Source: Sistotremastrum niveocremeum HHB9708 (lineage: Eukaryota; Basidiomycota; Agaricomycetes; Sistotremastrales; Sistotremastraceae). From it: a stretch of 64,000 bases of DNA. The position numbers were made by a program, and so were the translations under genes. The stretch lies in the NCBI GenBank assembly GCA_001630475.1, contig KV419394.1, positions 62,001-126,000 on the forward strand, in the 5' to 3' direction. The notes under the pieces were generated by a model. That model saw nothing but the letters and a program-made list of their open reading frames with translations, searched no databases and was not told the origin of the DNA. How positions within the stretch are numbered: the first letter of the stretch is position 1; each line of letters opens with the position of its first letter. This document shows, one piece after another, positions 1 to 12,242 of this stretch.

Positions 1-956
1 GGGCATGATGGGTATGGGCATGGGCGGTGCAGGTGGCTGGGGCGGAGGAGGAGGGCCTTGGAGCCCTTCGTCGTCTTCGGGTGACCTATGGCCCGGCAAC
101 AGTAATCTCGATGAACCCGAAACTCTTATCCGAGGACCCGCGAGTGCTAGTCGAGGCAGTCGACAGGACGACCATACTTTCGTGGATAGATGGGCCGTTG
201 GACCTCACTGTGTGTATCTCACCACGCATACAGCGAACAAAATACTGATATATTGATACAGATGGGCCTGTGCTTAGCGCACGAGATGTGAATATCCTCA
301 AAACCAAACTTAGCGTCAATCCTCTCTTGACAGGGGAGGAGAAGGGTGCTGCTTTCCTCGAATGGAACATGCTCTGGCATGACGGAGCTATTCATAAATC
401 GACCGATCCTCCTAGACAATCCTGGCGCGACGGACGCGATGCACCTGTCACTGTCCCGCGTACATCTTCCATCTCGATAATCTCGGAGCATTTTCCGTGG
501 ATTATCACAGTGCATGCCGAGAACCCTCGCCAAGGACTCACCTGTGGCCATCTTCTCGCCGAAATTCATAAATTCTTGAATACGCCGCTGTCCAAGTACG
601 AGTACGAAGGTCGTGATCGCAACGCTCAAACCAATCTCTACAACGCCTACAAGGCTAATCGATCCAATACCGACCATAACGTACCTGGAGGACGGCTTGG
701 CGCGGAGATGCTCAAAATCGACTGGCTGTTGCACAACACGGCCTTTGAGGGTATCGATATCGACGAAAATTACATTAAAGAAAGACTGGGAGTTGATAGG
801 AAAGGCAAGATTGACCAATGTGTTTTAGTCCTTCATACTGGACCGAGAGCCGGCCTTGGCGAACTGCTTACCGCTTCTGAATCCACCCCGAGTTCGGTAT
901 CTTCAGCGGGCGGAGCTATACCTGCTTCTCCTAATCGTCGTGCTCGGGATGTATGA
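1..956 (+). CDS. DUF6699 domain protein, 5' end outside window
   Basis: This is the C-terminal part of a basidiomycete DUF6699 protein of unknown function. Two exons are visible: one up to 209, then a 52-nt GT-AG intron at 210-261, then 262-956. Splicing in the frame that starts before base 5 gives the family pattern: a Gly/Trp/Ser-rich tail, then WAVGPH|YGPVLSARDV at the junction, LEWNMLWHDGAIHKS, and the hallmark SIISEHFPWIITVHAENP followed by TCGHLLAEIHKFL. The second exon ends in a Ser/Pro tail rich in ESTPSS. The start codon and any upstream exon lie before the window, so length cannot be compared. No signal peptide or membrane segment is visible in the seen part. The competing frame at 27-248 does not keep phase across the intron. 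The family assignment is from recalled conserved motifs and is fairly sure; the biochemical role is unknown. Confidence 0.8.
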
Positions 957-3831
957 AATCATTAACCACTCTTTCTCAATTTCAAAGGCTTTTGTACCAG
1001 TTGTACATCTGTATTTCATCGCGCCTCTACTTAGTCTCGTCTCTTCTTCTGTTCTGTCATAGTTTGTAGCATGTTATAGGAAGGCCGGATAAAACGTCTG
1101 AATAGATTACTATTGCCATATTATCTAGTGACTGAAGTTGCGCATGAAGAACTAGTACTTCCTTCTATGAACTACGTCAGATCATAATTAGGAGATGCTC
1201 CACATACTGTGCTGAAGAGCCGACTCAAATGGACCCAAGGCCAGGACAATGACATGCCGATCATGAAGAGACCAACTCGATTGTCTTGATATGTCTGGTG
1301 TCTGCCTCAGTTCCGAGCCCCTGTCCGAGTCAGAAGCAAATGTTCCGAAGCCTCTGTTTGGATATTGGGATAAGGTTTCTGATTTGCATCCGTCGCCAAT
1401 CGCGATTCACCGGCTTCTCTTCTTCCATTTTGTTGATCGTTGTTCCGCCAGGCACATGATGCGAAACGTCTTGTGCGTCCGTTCCGAAGATATTCGAGGG
1501 CCGCCGAAAGACGAACATTGGACTGGAGAGAGCTTTGACGTATGGCGTACGGGCTCAAAGTAGTACCCTCGCTGACCGTGGCAGGCACTACCGTACCCTC
1601 AGCCGAAGGGTGGAAAAGCCGGAGAACTGAAGGATTCAGTTTGCACTACGTTAAACCCATGCTGCTGCGCGGTCAGTCATAATGGCGAGGAAAGGCAATT
1701 GTACCCATGCATTCATGCCACCATTCAACCTTCTCTCGCCCTATCACATGAGCCTCTTCAACGTCCAATCCTAGGCCCAGTCTGTTGAAACGGCGACAAC
1801 ACATCCCAATTTCTCGAACTCGCTCGAACTCTCCTCGAAGACGTTGTAGAAGTCCGATAAATATATTCAAACCTATTGCGATCAAAAGGATCTCATTTGT
1901 GCTCACAGGTTCAACGTTCAACAGTAGGGCGGAAAGGGGGTGAAGAACTTGAATTCAGAGTAACAGGGCATGCAATCCGTATGCCCAATGTCTGCGATGC
2001 CAAAACTTCAAATTCCGGGGCAACTGAAACGATGAGTCTGTTTTGTGTAAGCCCACAGAGTCTTGTCAGAGAGCCAAAGGAGTAAACGATGGAGTGGCAG
2101 AGCGAGCAAAGGAGAGCATCTCTCAGGACGACATACCCAAAGAGCATGAACTTCCTGCGTATAGTCGGCGCCCGGTCTCCTCTTTGAAGAATCACTGTGT
2201 ATAAATATTCCTAGTCAATCACTCATCCTTCCCTCTGGAAATAGAATAAGCACAGACGTACCAAAGCCAACTTCTGTCGAGTGGGAAGTTGGGTTCGGAC
2301 GCAACACGAGCACGATGTTTAGACGGCATATCAGACGTGGATCCAAGAAAGTTTCTTGGACCAGTGCTGGAATCATGCCTACTCAAGTAAAGGCAGAGCC
2401 TGCGTTGTGCTGTGTGGTTGATTCCGGATAAACATGCGAACGAGTCGTCCACACAACCAAATTGACGGCCGCACGGCCGCATCCATTTGGTAAATTCATA
2501 CCCCTTCCTCGTGGTATGCCTTGTCGTTGCAGAGCCCATCGATGCCCTGCAGCCAATCGTATAGAACCTCTGGTCAAGCCACATGGCACGGAAACATATT
2601 CATGGAATCTAGGGTGCCTGCCTCTCGAAAAGCAAATGGAAGCTCCGCAGTACCCTCACCTATTCAACTTGTATCACACTTGAATCGTATCTGAGCCGTC
2701 GACTTCCTTCGTGGCTGTCGACCTTGGTCTTACCTGGCAATGGCTGGCATCGAGAATATTGCCTGCGAAAAAACTCGCAATCCTATGGGTTGTGTCCGAG
2801 TTACGTAGACCATCGACATATCTGAACAGGGTCCTGAATTGTTTCTGGGCATCTGGTCATCGATACAATGGGTCATCAATATGGTGAGGATATTGATGTC
2901 ATTCCCGGCTTACCTTTACTATCCGTCTAGGGCTACGGCCTCCAATATTCGAGATACCCAGCACCGAGAGAGAATAAAAGGTAGCCGAGACAAGTAAGCC
3001 TATCTCTCATAAATCGATCTTTGGACGACAACACACCTGCGTAATCTTCCTTCCTAATGGACTGTCGCATCTTCTTCACGCATTAAAGCAATTCAGATCT
3101 GCAGACGTTGCAAACCATACATCCCGAGGAATAATGCCAGTAACCCTGTATCGGGATTTTCGATATAGTATTCTGGCGCCAACTCCTGCCATCCTTATAA
3201 AAGTAGTGATCACCGCCAACCCCATGCACCGCTGAACTTGATATGTCCAGTGACCTCGAAGCACTCGCCCAAATTTGGTACAAGACTACCGGCATCCTAG
3301 ACAGAGCTTTCAGGAATGGCGGGGCGTTGATGTGTTCAGCATTTTCTCCACCACTTAGACTCGACGAGAAGGATGACTGGCTAGCTGTCAGAATTTTCAT
3401 CGGGTCATTCACTGGCAGCGTCATCGACGAGCAAGTTATATGACGGGTGTCGTCTAAATGCTGTGGAAGTACATCAACAATGATTCAACATGCTCTCTGG
3501 ATTATCCTCACTCAACTTCAGCGCAACGCAACATGAACCTTGGGCACTAAATCTGCGGGCTGGCGCTTTGGAGGTCTCGATAGCAAGGTACATGGTCCCT
3601 CGATGATCTGGTCTGTCATTACAACATCCAAATGCATTGACCTCTGGGTCTGAGCGAGAGAAATTGTACATAGGAGGTGACGCTTGCCGAGCCCCAGGTA
3701 ACCGGCGGCCATGTCGGAAATCAAAATCCATCGATAAAAGAGCCAAAGTAAGGGCCAAGCGGGGTTCCAACGCGCACTTTCCCCTCCTCCATTTCCTCCC
3801 TCTCCTCACACAAAGATCCATTGCTACAAGT
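957..3831. other. Intergenic stretch, no supported gene
   Basis: This 2.9-kb stretch has scattered open frames under 125 codons on both strands, for example 1,291-1,563 (+), 1,673-1,921 (-) and 2,219-2,584 (-). None shows a recognisable family motif. A minus-strand segment near 2,510-2,580 (PEVLYDWLQGIDGLCNDK) ends at a good GTATGA donor and could be an exon, but I could not extend it into a gene with consistent phases. It may hold decayed or orphan genes. Confidence 0.4.
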
Positions 3832-4466
3832 ATGAACCGAAAGGTGAAATACCGTTATCACAGCTTCGGAGCCCTGGGAGCCCCTGAAGTTCGTATCCAG
3901 GAAGGTATTTCTAGTGGCGGCACCACTGTTGGTGGACAGCACGACAATGAACACAACATCAACCTCAATCACACTCCTGTATGTCGGACCTATTTTCTGA
4001 TGCTATAATTCACGAAGATCCGACATGTCCTCTTTGTCCAGCAGGAAGAGCAAGTGCCAGGCACAGGGATCACTACGGTCCCACCGACCCCCCGTCTCGT
4101 GGCCCTCGACTTAGAGGATGATGTTTCGGATTTGGATCTCGCTGGTCCATCTCAGGCTGTACGAGGAGACGAGGGTCAAAAAAAGAGGGCCGTACGCTAT
4201 GTTTTACGAGTGGTGCCATGCCTTCCTGACAGCTGCACGTCTTCCGCTGTGAGTTCATTTTATATTGTCAATGTATACATCAGGTACTGAATACGACCCA
4301 AGTCTATGAAGGCAAACTCTGGATCCAAGTGCCACCGCAAAGATGGGGGCCCTTCTGCTTGATCAGATTTCGTGTCGTCAATCCCCCACCACTCATCCGT
4401 TTTCCCTATTTGAACTGTTGTGCTATCTGTGCTATGCTCCGGAATTTTTGTAGCTTGGGTTTTTGA
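3832..4466 (+). CDS. Orphan three-exon protein of about 178 residues
   Basis: I do not recognise this gene. The model has exons 3832-3978, 4042-4248 and 4284-4466. All junctions are phase 0 with GT-AG borders, and the introns are 63 and 35 nt; the second is shorter than usual and is the weak point. Exon 2 is acidic and Pro-rich (VPPTPRLVALDLEDDVSDLD) with a basic end (QKKRAVRYVLRV). Exon 3 is an open frame of 60 codons rich in aromatic and hydrophobic residues (KLWIQVPPQRWGPFCLIRFR), which suggests a folded segment rather than chance. No signal peptide is visible. The PPTP...LDL.GP pattern in exon 2 faintly recalls exon 2 of the small genes at 11,397 and 17,352, but that link is only suggestive. 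A 148-codon open frame on the minus strand (4,260-4,706) overlaps exon 3 and is the main alternative reading. Confidence 0.4.
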
Positions 4467-7236
4467 TGTATGGATGCATCGATTTGAAATACATTTGCTG
4501 TGTTGTCTGTAGTATTCCAGCTGACCACGTCCTCGAGGCCGTGGACGATCGACGCAATGATATCCGATAACAGCGTGATCGCCTATGGCACTTGGATTTG
4601 TACGAGTGTTCATGAGTGGTTCATCTTTCAGTGTATCAACCAGACAATGGTCGACGCAGAATTGTGCTGAGTTGAACAACAGATCGTTGGTCACTTTCAA
4701 ATTCAAAACCTAAGTTGTGATACTTGACTGCAAACTCGATCGCAGTTATGTGTCAACATCCTAGTATCACCATGAACTCTATGATACCCATCCTGGTACT
4801 TAAAACCATGATCTGGCGGGCTGAGCGTTAACGACCTCAATGAAACTCAACATTGTCACGTTGTGACAGAGGGGGTTCGAAACCTCGAATATCGCCAAAA
4901 TATCGCTCCATCCCAGTCAAAGCGAGAATCAGGCTTGCGGGGAGAAATGGAAATGTCAGCCAACAATTTCGACTACCCAGTCCGCGATACTGGAAGAAGT
5001 CCCTAGAGAATGACTTTGAAGAAAGCGAAAGCGAATTCGACGGAGACGGGAGACATGTGCGAATTTGCCCCCTGTTATCGTTCACCCGTGAACCCTGACG
5101 CTGAGACTGGCGCTTATCATGGAATAGATGACTATGCCACCCGAACTTCCTTGTTATCTAAGCCGTTCATGTGCTGAAGGATAAAAAGAGTGTGGAGATT
5201 GGTACCGAGCTCTGTTAGTTTCTGCAGTCATGATCATGAGATAGACGCATTTCGGGCGCTCTTATCATGCCACTAGTGACAGCAGAGAACTTGAGGAACT
5301 TCTCAACTTCAGAGGGACGTCAAGTAGCGGAAGTTGATGCGAACCCATTCCCGGGTACTCCTGAGATGAATAATGAAACCAGGTTGGCAAGCTGCTCAAC
5401 TTTCGGCTATCTATTTTTCCATCAGGGCGAAGCTGAATGTCGCTGAGCTGAAGCTCAACCATCGTCTTGACTTGGCGGGATGGGCGAGGAAGGGCGTTAC
5501 TGCGACAGAGACGGAGACGGAGTTTTCCTGCCGAAGAAGGGTCGCCTATTCATTTCGGCTTCAGCTTCAGCCTCAGCCTTGCCAAAAAGCATCTGTAGGA
5601 AGGACGCAGTGGCTTCAATGCAACCCTCAGCATGAAGTTAGAAGGCCGTTGCTATGCCACGCATGCCTCCAGTGTCGAAAATCGGATCAGCCCCTCGAAC
5701 TTGGGCTTCGCTGTCGCCGACGAAAGGTCACCGTGGGCGTCAGCTATGTGAAGTTGAAGGTATGTGTCGCGTGTCTGACACCTAGTAGATGATGAGAGAG
5801 CTCCAGCCTGAAATACGACATCTCTTTAACCATAGGCGCCAGTGGCCACTGACCACAGACTGACTGAAGAGTCAGATTGGCCTAGTGTGAGCTGGGCGCT
5901 TCGGACACCAAAGCTACAGAAAGCTAGTTGCATCGAAACTCTCCCATATTGTGTAGTCTCCGAGCGAGCATGAGGCCTGGGTATGAGTTGAAGGCGTTAC
6001 GAGCAAAACGTCTGCATCGTTTGTGATTGACACTTCGTGGGCGGTGAGGTAAGAGATGTTCTGACAATGCACATGCACAGAAAAACTCCTTGATCGATGT
6101 ATTTCAGAATACCGACACAGAAGCTTTAAGCAGCACTTACTCCGAGAGTCGTGCACGATAAAGTCCTCCTAGCTCTGCAATACCACTCTGTTTCTGGGTT
6201 GCTCCCAAGCCAGCCATTGACAGGCAGAAGCATACCGCCAGTCAATATATGACGCCTGACCCCGGCGAGCCATCCGGTTGATCATCCGTGACCCAGGAAA
6301 ATTTTTCTGGACCGGCTACTAGAATGGTAGTGGCCATTGACCGACTATCAAGGGCATCCGGGTTCAGTTGGATAGTGGATCTGATAATTAAAGAATCGTA
6401 CCGGATCTCGACCCTGCATCGTGGACACAGCTAGCAGTCTTCCCTCTCAAGCTTCGTCTTACGCTGTAACTTGGTCCCGTCCAGCGATAGCGCTGTTGTC
6501 AGGCTTGGTTTGGCTGTGAGGTCGGTTTGGCCATACTTTTTTTGCTTTGAAAGGCCAGAAGGCGATCGATGAGGAGAAAAAAGAGTAGAGACTAGGTGGC
6601 GGATGATGGTATCCTGACAATCTGCAGTCGAAGACTGTTCAGTTGCTTCCTGCCATTGACGGTGGGTGTGAAGCCATTCACGGGATAATCCGAAAGCTAA
6701 GCCGCACCCTCATCTCCTTTAGTCTTCTTACAGGGACATCAAATACAAGCGAAGCAAAATCATCACGTTATAACGTTGTGATCCGATAATATCGACCATA
6801 CCCGTTGGACCAGAATTCTTGGAAAGCTTGAGCGAAAGCGCGTGAAACTTCAAACAACTTGTCAGTGTACTTAGGCCGCTGAACTTCCACTTTGATCAAG
6901 TCTTCAAAGTTCCCCTATCCCCTGAGATTCTGGGATCCAACTTTTCAGATACACAGAATCAAGGGACTGCCGGACGTCCACCGGCGCACGAGAAATTCGG
7001 TCCACTCTTCGTTTTGAAGCGAGCGGCTTGTTGCGCTACTCTGGATTATCCCGTCGGCGAACGCGTCTTGTTAGCTCTGTTCCTCGTCCTTACTCAATAA
7101 GGCGATGTGAGTCGGCCCTTGATGTAACGCTCATGCTCTTTCCTACATCTACCGGTGCGGCGGCCATTTCTTCTTCCTCAATCCCCCACCATTCGTCTCC
7201 GTCCACGTCCGCTCTTGAATTCCTTGTTTCCTCACC
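4467..7236. other. Intergenic stretch, no supported gene
   Basis: Only short overlapping open frames are seen, for example 4,853-5,098 (+) with an acidic WKKSLENDFEESESEFDGD end, and 5,373-5,792 (+) with Arg/Gln-rich repeats. No family motif, convincing splice series or repeat array was found. The last 200 bases upstream of 7,237 are CT-rich and may be the promoter of the next gene. Confidence 0.4.
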
Positions 7237-7674
7237 ATGGCTTCGTCGTCATCTCGCCCAAGCCTGTCGGCTGACCCTGAGAGAGAGTCAATGGATTCAT
7301 TGGTACGGACATGCTTGTTTTCAGGAGCAGGGGTGAACTTGACATGACAATCTTTGGCTTAGTCCCCCATGACTTTCGCACCACTACCCTCTCCCCAAGG
7401 CCGTCATTCCTTCTCTGATCCTTACGCGTCGTCATTTCCGTATCCCCCGATCACCAGAAAGACACACCGAATGGCGCATGAAATTTTGGAAGAGGAAGAC
7501 GAGACGGAGCAGGTGACTGAAGCACGGCCGAGATGTCGCTCGCCCGTTCGCCGTTGGAAAAGAGTGAAGGTAAGCTCTCTCCTAGATGCCAATCCCTCTA
7601 TCTCATTGTACGTCCAGGCTCTTTGCGTCCTCTTCCGCCAGTTAGTGACCGTTCGAGGACTCAATAAGAGCTAG
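7237..7674 (+). CDS. Orphan three-exon protein of about 109 residues
   Basis: Unrecognised small gene. Exons are 7237-7302, 7363-7569 and 7618-7674; all junctions are phase 0 and GT-AG, with introns of 60 and 48 nt. The start is the ATG in a good context (CACCATGGC). The protein is Ser-rich at the N-terminus (MASSSSRPSLSADPERESM), then Pro/Tyr-rich, then has an acidic patch (EILEEEDETEQ) followed at once by a basic patch (RCRSPVRRWKRVK), and ends ALCVLFRQLVTVRGLNKS. The second intron has no stop in frame, so an unspliced form would add 16 residues. The acidic and basic patches suggest a nuclear or nucleic-acid-associated protein, but that is only inference from composition. Confidence 0.45.
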
Positions 7675-8444
7675 CGACCACCGTTCACCCATTCCTCAAT
7701 TCCTTAGACGTCAGCCGTCTTACTGTCGTTTTACATGGCTGTATTCTGAGCCAAGTGCACACTCCTTTCACCGATCACTCCTTCTGCTTGACTCGTATTG
7801 TCGGTATATATCTTATTACTATCATTGTTGCTACTGTTGCCATCACTCGTGTATATTTCAAACCCTATACCCAGCTTTTTGCATCATCCATTCACTTCTC
7901 TGCCCAGGCTGCCGATCAGCAGTAGAGTAAAATCCAAAGATAAAGTTAACTCGAGAGCCAATGACTTATAAATTTGGTCCTCTCTTCATCTGAGTCCCTG
8001 AGTAGCTTGGCCTCTGGCATGCCCTTCTTTCCCTTGGGTAACGTCGCGTCTAAAAATTTGATATCGAAATAGAGTTTGAGGCTCGATCAGGGCTGCAAAC
8101 AAGATCAAGATTTACGCGTCCTCACCGGCATCCGCCTCGGCAGCTTCCTCGGCCGAAAAACGCGAGAGCCGCCGAAGTATTCCCACGATCACTCGGCTCG
8201 GCTCGGGTGCATTTTTCGCACCAAGGGCAAGAACACCACATGTGCTGCCACAGAGAATCTGAATGAGTGCGGGACTTGATAGGACTTAAGATAAGTTTCA
8301 TGCGTTCATGAGATAACTGAATTACACACCAGATATGTAGAGAGCCCGGTACCTGAGACTCTAGTATAAAAGATCGACAAGAGAACCACATGGATTCCCA
8401 GCTCGAACGTATCCCACATCCTTCTCCAATCTCAACGTTCTCCA
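7675..8444. other. Intergenic, promoter side of the peptide gene
   Basis: No gene was found. The stretch 7,700-7,910 is pyrimidine-rich, as expected for the 3' flank of the upstream gene. The last 80 bases carry the TATA box listed separately. Short open frames on both strands around 8,076-8,445 have no recognisable content. Confidence 0.4.
8365..8370 (+). promoter_or_regulatory. TATA box of the small secreted peptide gene
   Basis: TATAAA lies in CTAGTATAAAAGATC, 80 bases upstream of the ATG at 8,445. This is a usual TATA-to-ATG distance for a short fungal leader and supports the tiny gene behind it. Confidence 0.5.
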
Positions 8445-8730
8445 ATGCAGATAGACCTCATCGTGAAGGCTGTCCTTATCGTCGCGGCATCGTGCGTTCT
8501 GGCAACTCCAGTCGCGGAGCCTGCAGCCGGTGCCGAGTTATCAGGTAGGTTACATCAACTGCCGGGGAGATTTATCCCGGAGTCCTGAATGGACGTCCTA
8601 TAGAGCGCCTCATCGTCGATCCATGCCCACCTCATGTAATTTGGTGAGTATACTCTCGACTTACCAGACAGAAACACGCCGTGGCCCGATTTTTTGGAAT
8701 ATTCTGAGACTGACGTTGTCCTACAGTTAG
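8445..8730 (+). CDS. Small secreted cysteine peptide precursor, 47 residues
   Basis: The model has exons 8445-8544, 8604-8643 and 8727-8730. Both introns are GT-AG (GTAGGT..TATAG and GTGAGT..CTACAG); the second has a CTGAC branch site 16 nt before its acceptor. The sum is 48 codons including the stop. Residues 1-20 form a typical signal peptide: MQIDLIVK, a hydrophobic AVLIVAASCVLA core and likely cleavage after Ala20. An Ala/Pro/Glu spacer follows, then the C-terminus ERLIVDPCPPHVIC. The two cysteines bracket PPHVI and could form a small disulfide ring. If intron 2 were retained the peptide would end HVIW instead. I know no family with this core. Candidates are a processed secreted peptide, pheromone-like signal, effector or RiPP-like precursor; none is proven. 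No dibasic Kex2 site is present. Confidence 0.5.
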
Positions 8731-11396
8731 AGCTTCTCGAATGAAAAAGACGTAGCAATACAAATGGATAGGCCAATTAGCAAGGATGATGAAACTGAAA
8801 GAATCGAGTTCGGGATGGAGATTCGCAAGACACAATACCAAGCGAGTGACAGCTGATACAAGAGACGAACCCATGAAAAATTGTAACCTTCCATGCCGAA
8901 TAAGCTCAAGTCAGAAGCAGCGTCGATGAGATAAATGGGAGCCGGACAAGTCAGAGTCATACTAGTAGGCTGCCATATGATGTACTCGATCGACTGAAAG
9001 AGCGTGTTCCAACAGACAGGTTCCGCGGAAATCTGTCTCAAGAAATCGTGAGCCGAGAAACAAAGGGCAGAGGAGGCATCGCATCTTTGATCAGCACCTG
9101 ATGCGGTTCTGAAACATCCACTGACATGGAAAACAAATGCATGGGTTGCGTGTAGCCAAAGCTTTGGACAATTCCGATGATCATGATCCCGGATGTATTT
9201 TCGGCGCTTTTGCACTCGATAGCACAAACTTCGCAGGGGCAAGAGTGATGCAGAAAGATGCTCGTCTTCGAGCCTTAGCAGAGCATAAACGAAGAAGGTT
9301 TGATATGGTCGGCAGATTATTTGTGGGAAAGCGGGCGGATAAGTAAACAGGGGTAGTATTTGCCTGCTCCATCATGCCTTCATCTCTTGCTTGAGAAATG
9401 ATGAAGGATAGCAAAGCTCGCTCATCTATGGATGTTAAAGATGCCGCAGCGCATACCACCCAGTAGTTCAATTGACCGATTCTGAGACATCCGCGGGCAT
9501 GTCGTGCAATGGCATTTCGTTGAATGTCGTTTCTCCCCGGAATGTACAACTCGAGGATGTTACACAGAGAGAAGGAACAAGTGATTGATGAGGCTAGGAT
9601 ACTCACTTGAAAATTGTAAGTCTCCGGATTTTATGGCAAATCGACGACGCCCTTTTTCGCGACACCGGCACTCCTTCAGCCTGAGCTGCCTTCGTCCATC
9701 AGACTCCATCTACACCTCTTCGCTGAATGTAGCTCCGAAACAGATGACTCGAGACAGTGGATGTTGGAACAAGCATATTGCGGGAGAAAGTCTTCAAGAC
9801 AGTTGTCTGGGTTGTGGCAAATAGGAGAACTTGGAAGCTGGATGTATAGTCCCTGTTTCCGCAGGGGCTGGTTGTTTTTTATGAGACCCAAGTGGTCTAT
9901 GTCGTTGAAACTGTCGGCAGGAAGGTGCGGCTCGAAGGAGCGAGATTTGAATCAACAGAAAAAGGTGGCCCGAGAGAATTGGGCGTTTGATACAGTTGTG
10001 GTCGTGGGACCAAATCTTCAACTTGAAAGACCGACTTGTTCTCCGGCCAACCCTCCACATTCTGAGCACGTCTTTCGGGCCCTTCTATGCCTTTTATCGA
10101 AAGAGTCCATGCATATAGCTTGGGTACTTGAAATTATTGGCCGTTGTTTTGAGGTGCATTGTTTGAGAGAAGATTTCACGAGGACACTCAGACTTGACTC
10201 GAGCAGCCAGTCACTCTGATCTTTCTGATGGCCTTCAACTTGCTTCATACTGCATCATGCGCCTATGGGGGTCGACCTTTCTCGAGCCACAAGGTCTAGC
10301 TCAACTGCCCTGAGTTGGCAAGGACAAGAGCATCACGACCGACTTGCAGGGCTTGGAGATAGTTCAAGCTCTCTAGAAAGAAGCTTGGGTAATAGTGGGT
10401 TTCTTCCTTTGGTGAGTCGACAGTTATCTCCAGATCTTGTGCCTGAAAAAAGCTCAAAGGCTTGTGGGCCATCCATCAGTGTCGTGTTGGTTGTCCAAGA
10501 AAGTAAACCTTCGGCAAAAAATTGTGGTTTCACTGCCAACATTCACTGCCGAGTTAAACGTCTTCAGAGCTTGATTTATCTGTGGCTTGACGGGGCCAAC
10601 GCATTACTGGAACTAGAGTCGTCGTTGCTTCCGCAACTGCAGTCACATGTAGTGCCGTTCGCTTGTTTCGTCGCCGCAGATTCAATTGGCTTTCCCACCT
10701 TCCAGTAAACAGATGGATTTAATACTAGAAGAAGCGGGGTGCAAAGTCAAGGTAAGTAAACAAGAGCTGGATGAAGAAGAAATAACGCTGATAGCTTGAG
10801 TCGGCTAGTTTCCGCGGAAAAGTCGCTTCTTTCCGTCAGCCTTTCAGGGAAAGCAGGGACTCAATCATCGTGTCTTCCAATCGTGGTGCGTCAAGAGCCA
10901 TGACTGCAAAGAAAGAGCTGCCCAGTGCATCATCCACCTGCTTATCGAGTCATCGGTCGCAAAATCCGATCCAGATTCTCGTTCCCTGGCTCCGGTACCG
11001 ACGACGCGTCGCATATCACTACGTATTCACCTTCTTGACTCTTCTACCCCACCATTTTAGGCACTTTCGCACACATTGTCATCGAGACGCCAACCATTCC
11101 GCCTCCATCGTGGGTTCAACATCAAAAAACGACATGCCTCGCCTCTCTATTTCAGGGCGAATAGAAATTCAAAGGGGATCCCGCTAGCCGGATGCGATCG
11201 TCTTATTAGGAAAAGACGGATTTTCCAAATAAGGGGTTGTAACGACGACATATTCGGCATCAGAATTCTTGCATGAGGCTTGAGCGGCTTCTCCCGCCTA
11301 AGCGGCCTAGCAAGTCAGGGTGACCGAATTGACCGATGAGGTTATATTCGGACCTGGTTTTACTATAAAGACCTTCAAAGTCTTTGACGTCCCATC
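8731..11396. other. Gene-poor stretch with unsupported long frames
   Basis: Two overlapping minus-strand open frames stand out (8,727-9,242, 171 codons; 9,181-9,606, 141 codons). In a window this size, frames of this length are expected by chance, and neither shows a family motif. Hydrophobic runs near 8,760-8,830 (LLIGLSICIATSFSF) could belong to a decayed membrane protein. Plus-strand frames at 9,761-10,219 and 10,265-10,708 are likewise unsupported. A TATA box for the next gene lies at 11,364-11,369. Confidence 0.4.
11364..11369 (+). promoter_or_regulatory. TATA box of the orphan gene at 11,397
   Basis: TATAAA in TACTATAAAGACC lies 33 bases before the ATG. This implies either a very short leader or a slightly downstream start. 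Confidence 0.4.
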
Positions 11397-11988
11397 ATGC
11401 GTAGGACGCCCCTCACGTCTGCGGGATCGACGCGTCCGGGTCGTCCATTCGTTTTTCCTTCAATCGACTTGGTCCTGGAATTGAGGCATCTTCCTCCTCA
11501 GATTCAAATGAGTTGGCGTCAGCACCCTGTATTCTTCCCTGCCCCTGTCTATCAGGAAAATCTCTATCAGGAAAATCCGGCTCTCGAGCAAGCCGCGAAC
11601 CTGAATGGGGTTCACCAACAGGTGAGTTTGTCGACACACCTCTCATTGTCTTTCCATTTATTTATCTATGACTCTCGAAGGTGAATGCGCCTGGGGACAT
11701 GCAGTATCCGACGACTCCCACCCTGGAGCCTGTTGAGCCACACTGGCTCAGAACAAGCGCCATCCCGGCCCTTGATTTAAGCGGGCCTGCTTGTGAAACC
11801 CCGCGTCCAGCTAGTGCGTCTGCCCAAAATACGAGAGGAAATACGCGTGTACGGAGGCGTTCAGTCCAAGCAAGACGCGCCAATATTAGGGCCAGCTTGT
11901 TATTAGTGAGTGATCAGTTCTTGAGTCCCACCCTCATCTAATAAGAGACGCAAAGCATAGCTTCCGCTCAACTGGGACGCGCCGGTAA
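11397..11988 (+). CDS. Orphan FPSI/HPVFFP-family protein, about 160 residues
   Basis: Exons are 11397-11621, 11681-11905 and 11956-11988. All junctions are GT-AG and phase 0. Residues about 20-55 contain FVFPSIDLVLELRHLPPQIQ and then HPVFFPAPVYQE. The same block occurs as FPSIEFVYALRFLPPGVQM and HPVFFPSPVYQE in the genes at 17,352 and 46,910, which also share the three-exon, phase-0 structure. Exon 2 carries a TPTLEPVEP segment and LDLSGP, then an Arg-rich tail (RVRRRSVQARRANIRASLLL); the relatives likewise turn basic just before the last junction. There is no signal peptide or membrane segment. I know no named domain matching it. The alternation of a conserved hydrophobic/aromatic N-terminal block with a disordered, basic C-terminus suggests a protein-binding or nuclear role, but function is unknown. 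Confidence 0.6.
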
Positions 11989-12242
11989 ACCCATCCACTT
12001 CCAATCTCCTTATATTTGGCGTATCCCTTGACCCATTGACTTGATTCCCGCTTTGCTTTCTGTTTCTTGCTACGCCCTGCTTTTATTGCGCTATGGGTTT
12101 GTTGTCTATGTTGTGTCAATTCGCCAGATAACAGTTGGGAGAAAAATCCTCAAATAATATACATGTCTGATATTCCGCACTGGTATTACAGATCTAAATG
12201 AAACGTCTATAGAGGAAGAGGATGCCAGAGAAAGATATGGCA

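Noticed and set aside
4870-4890. GGTTCGAAACC as a tRNA T-arm
   Set aside because: No matching acceptor, D or anticodon arms could be folded around it by eye.
8727-9606. Minus-strand frames of 171 and 141 codons as a membrane protein gene
   Set aside because: Lengths are expected by chance in 64 kb of six-frame sequence, the frames overlap each other, and no splice series or motif joins them.
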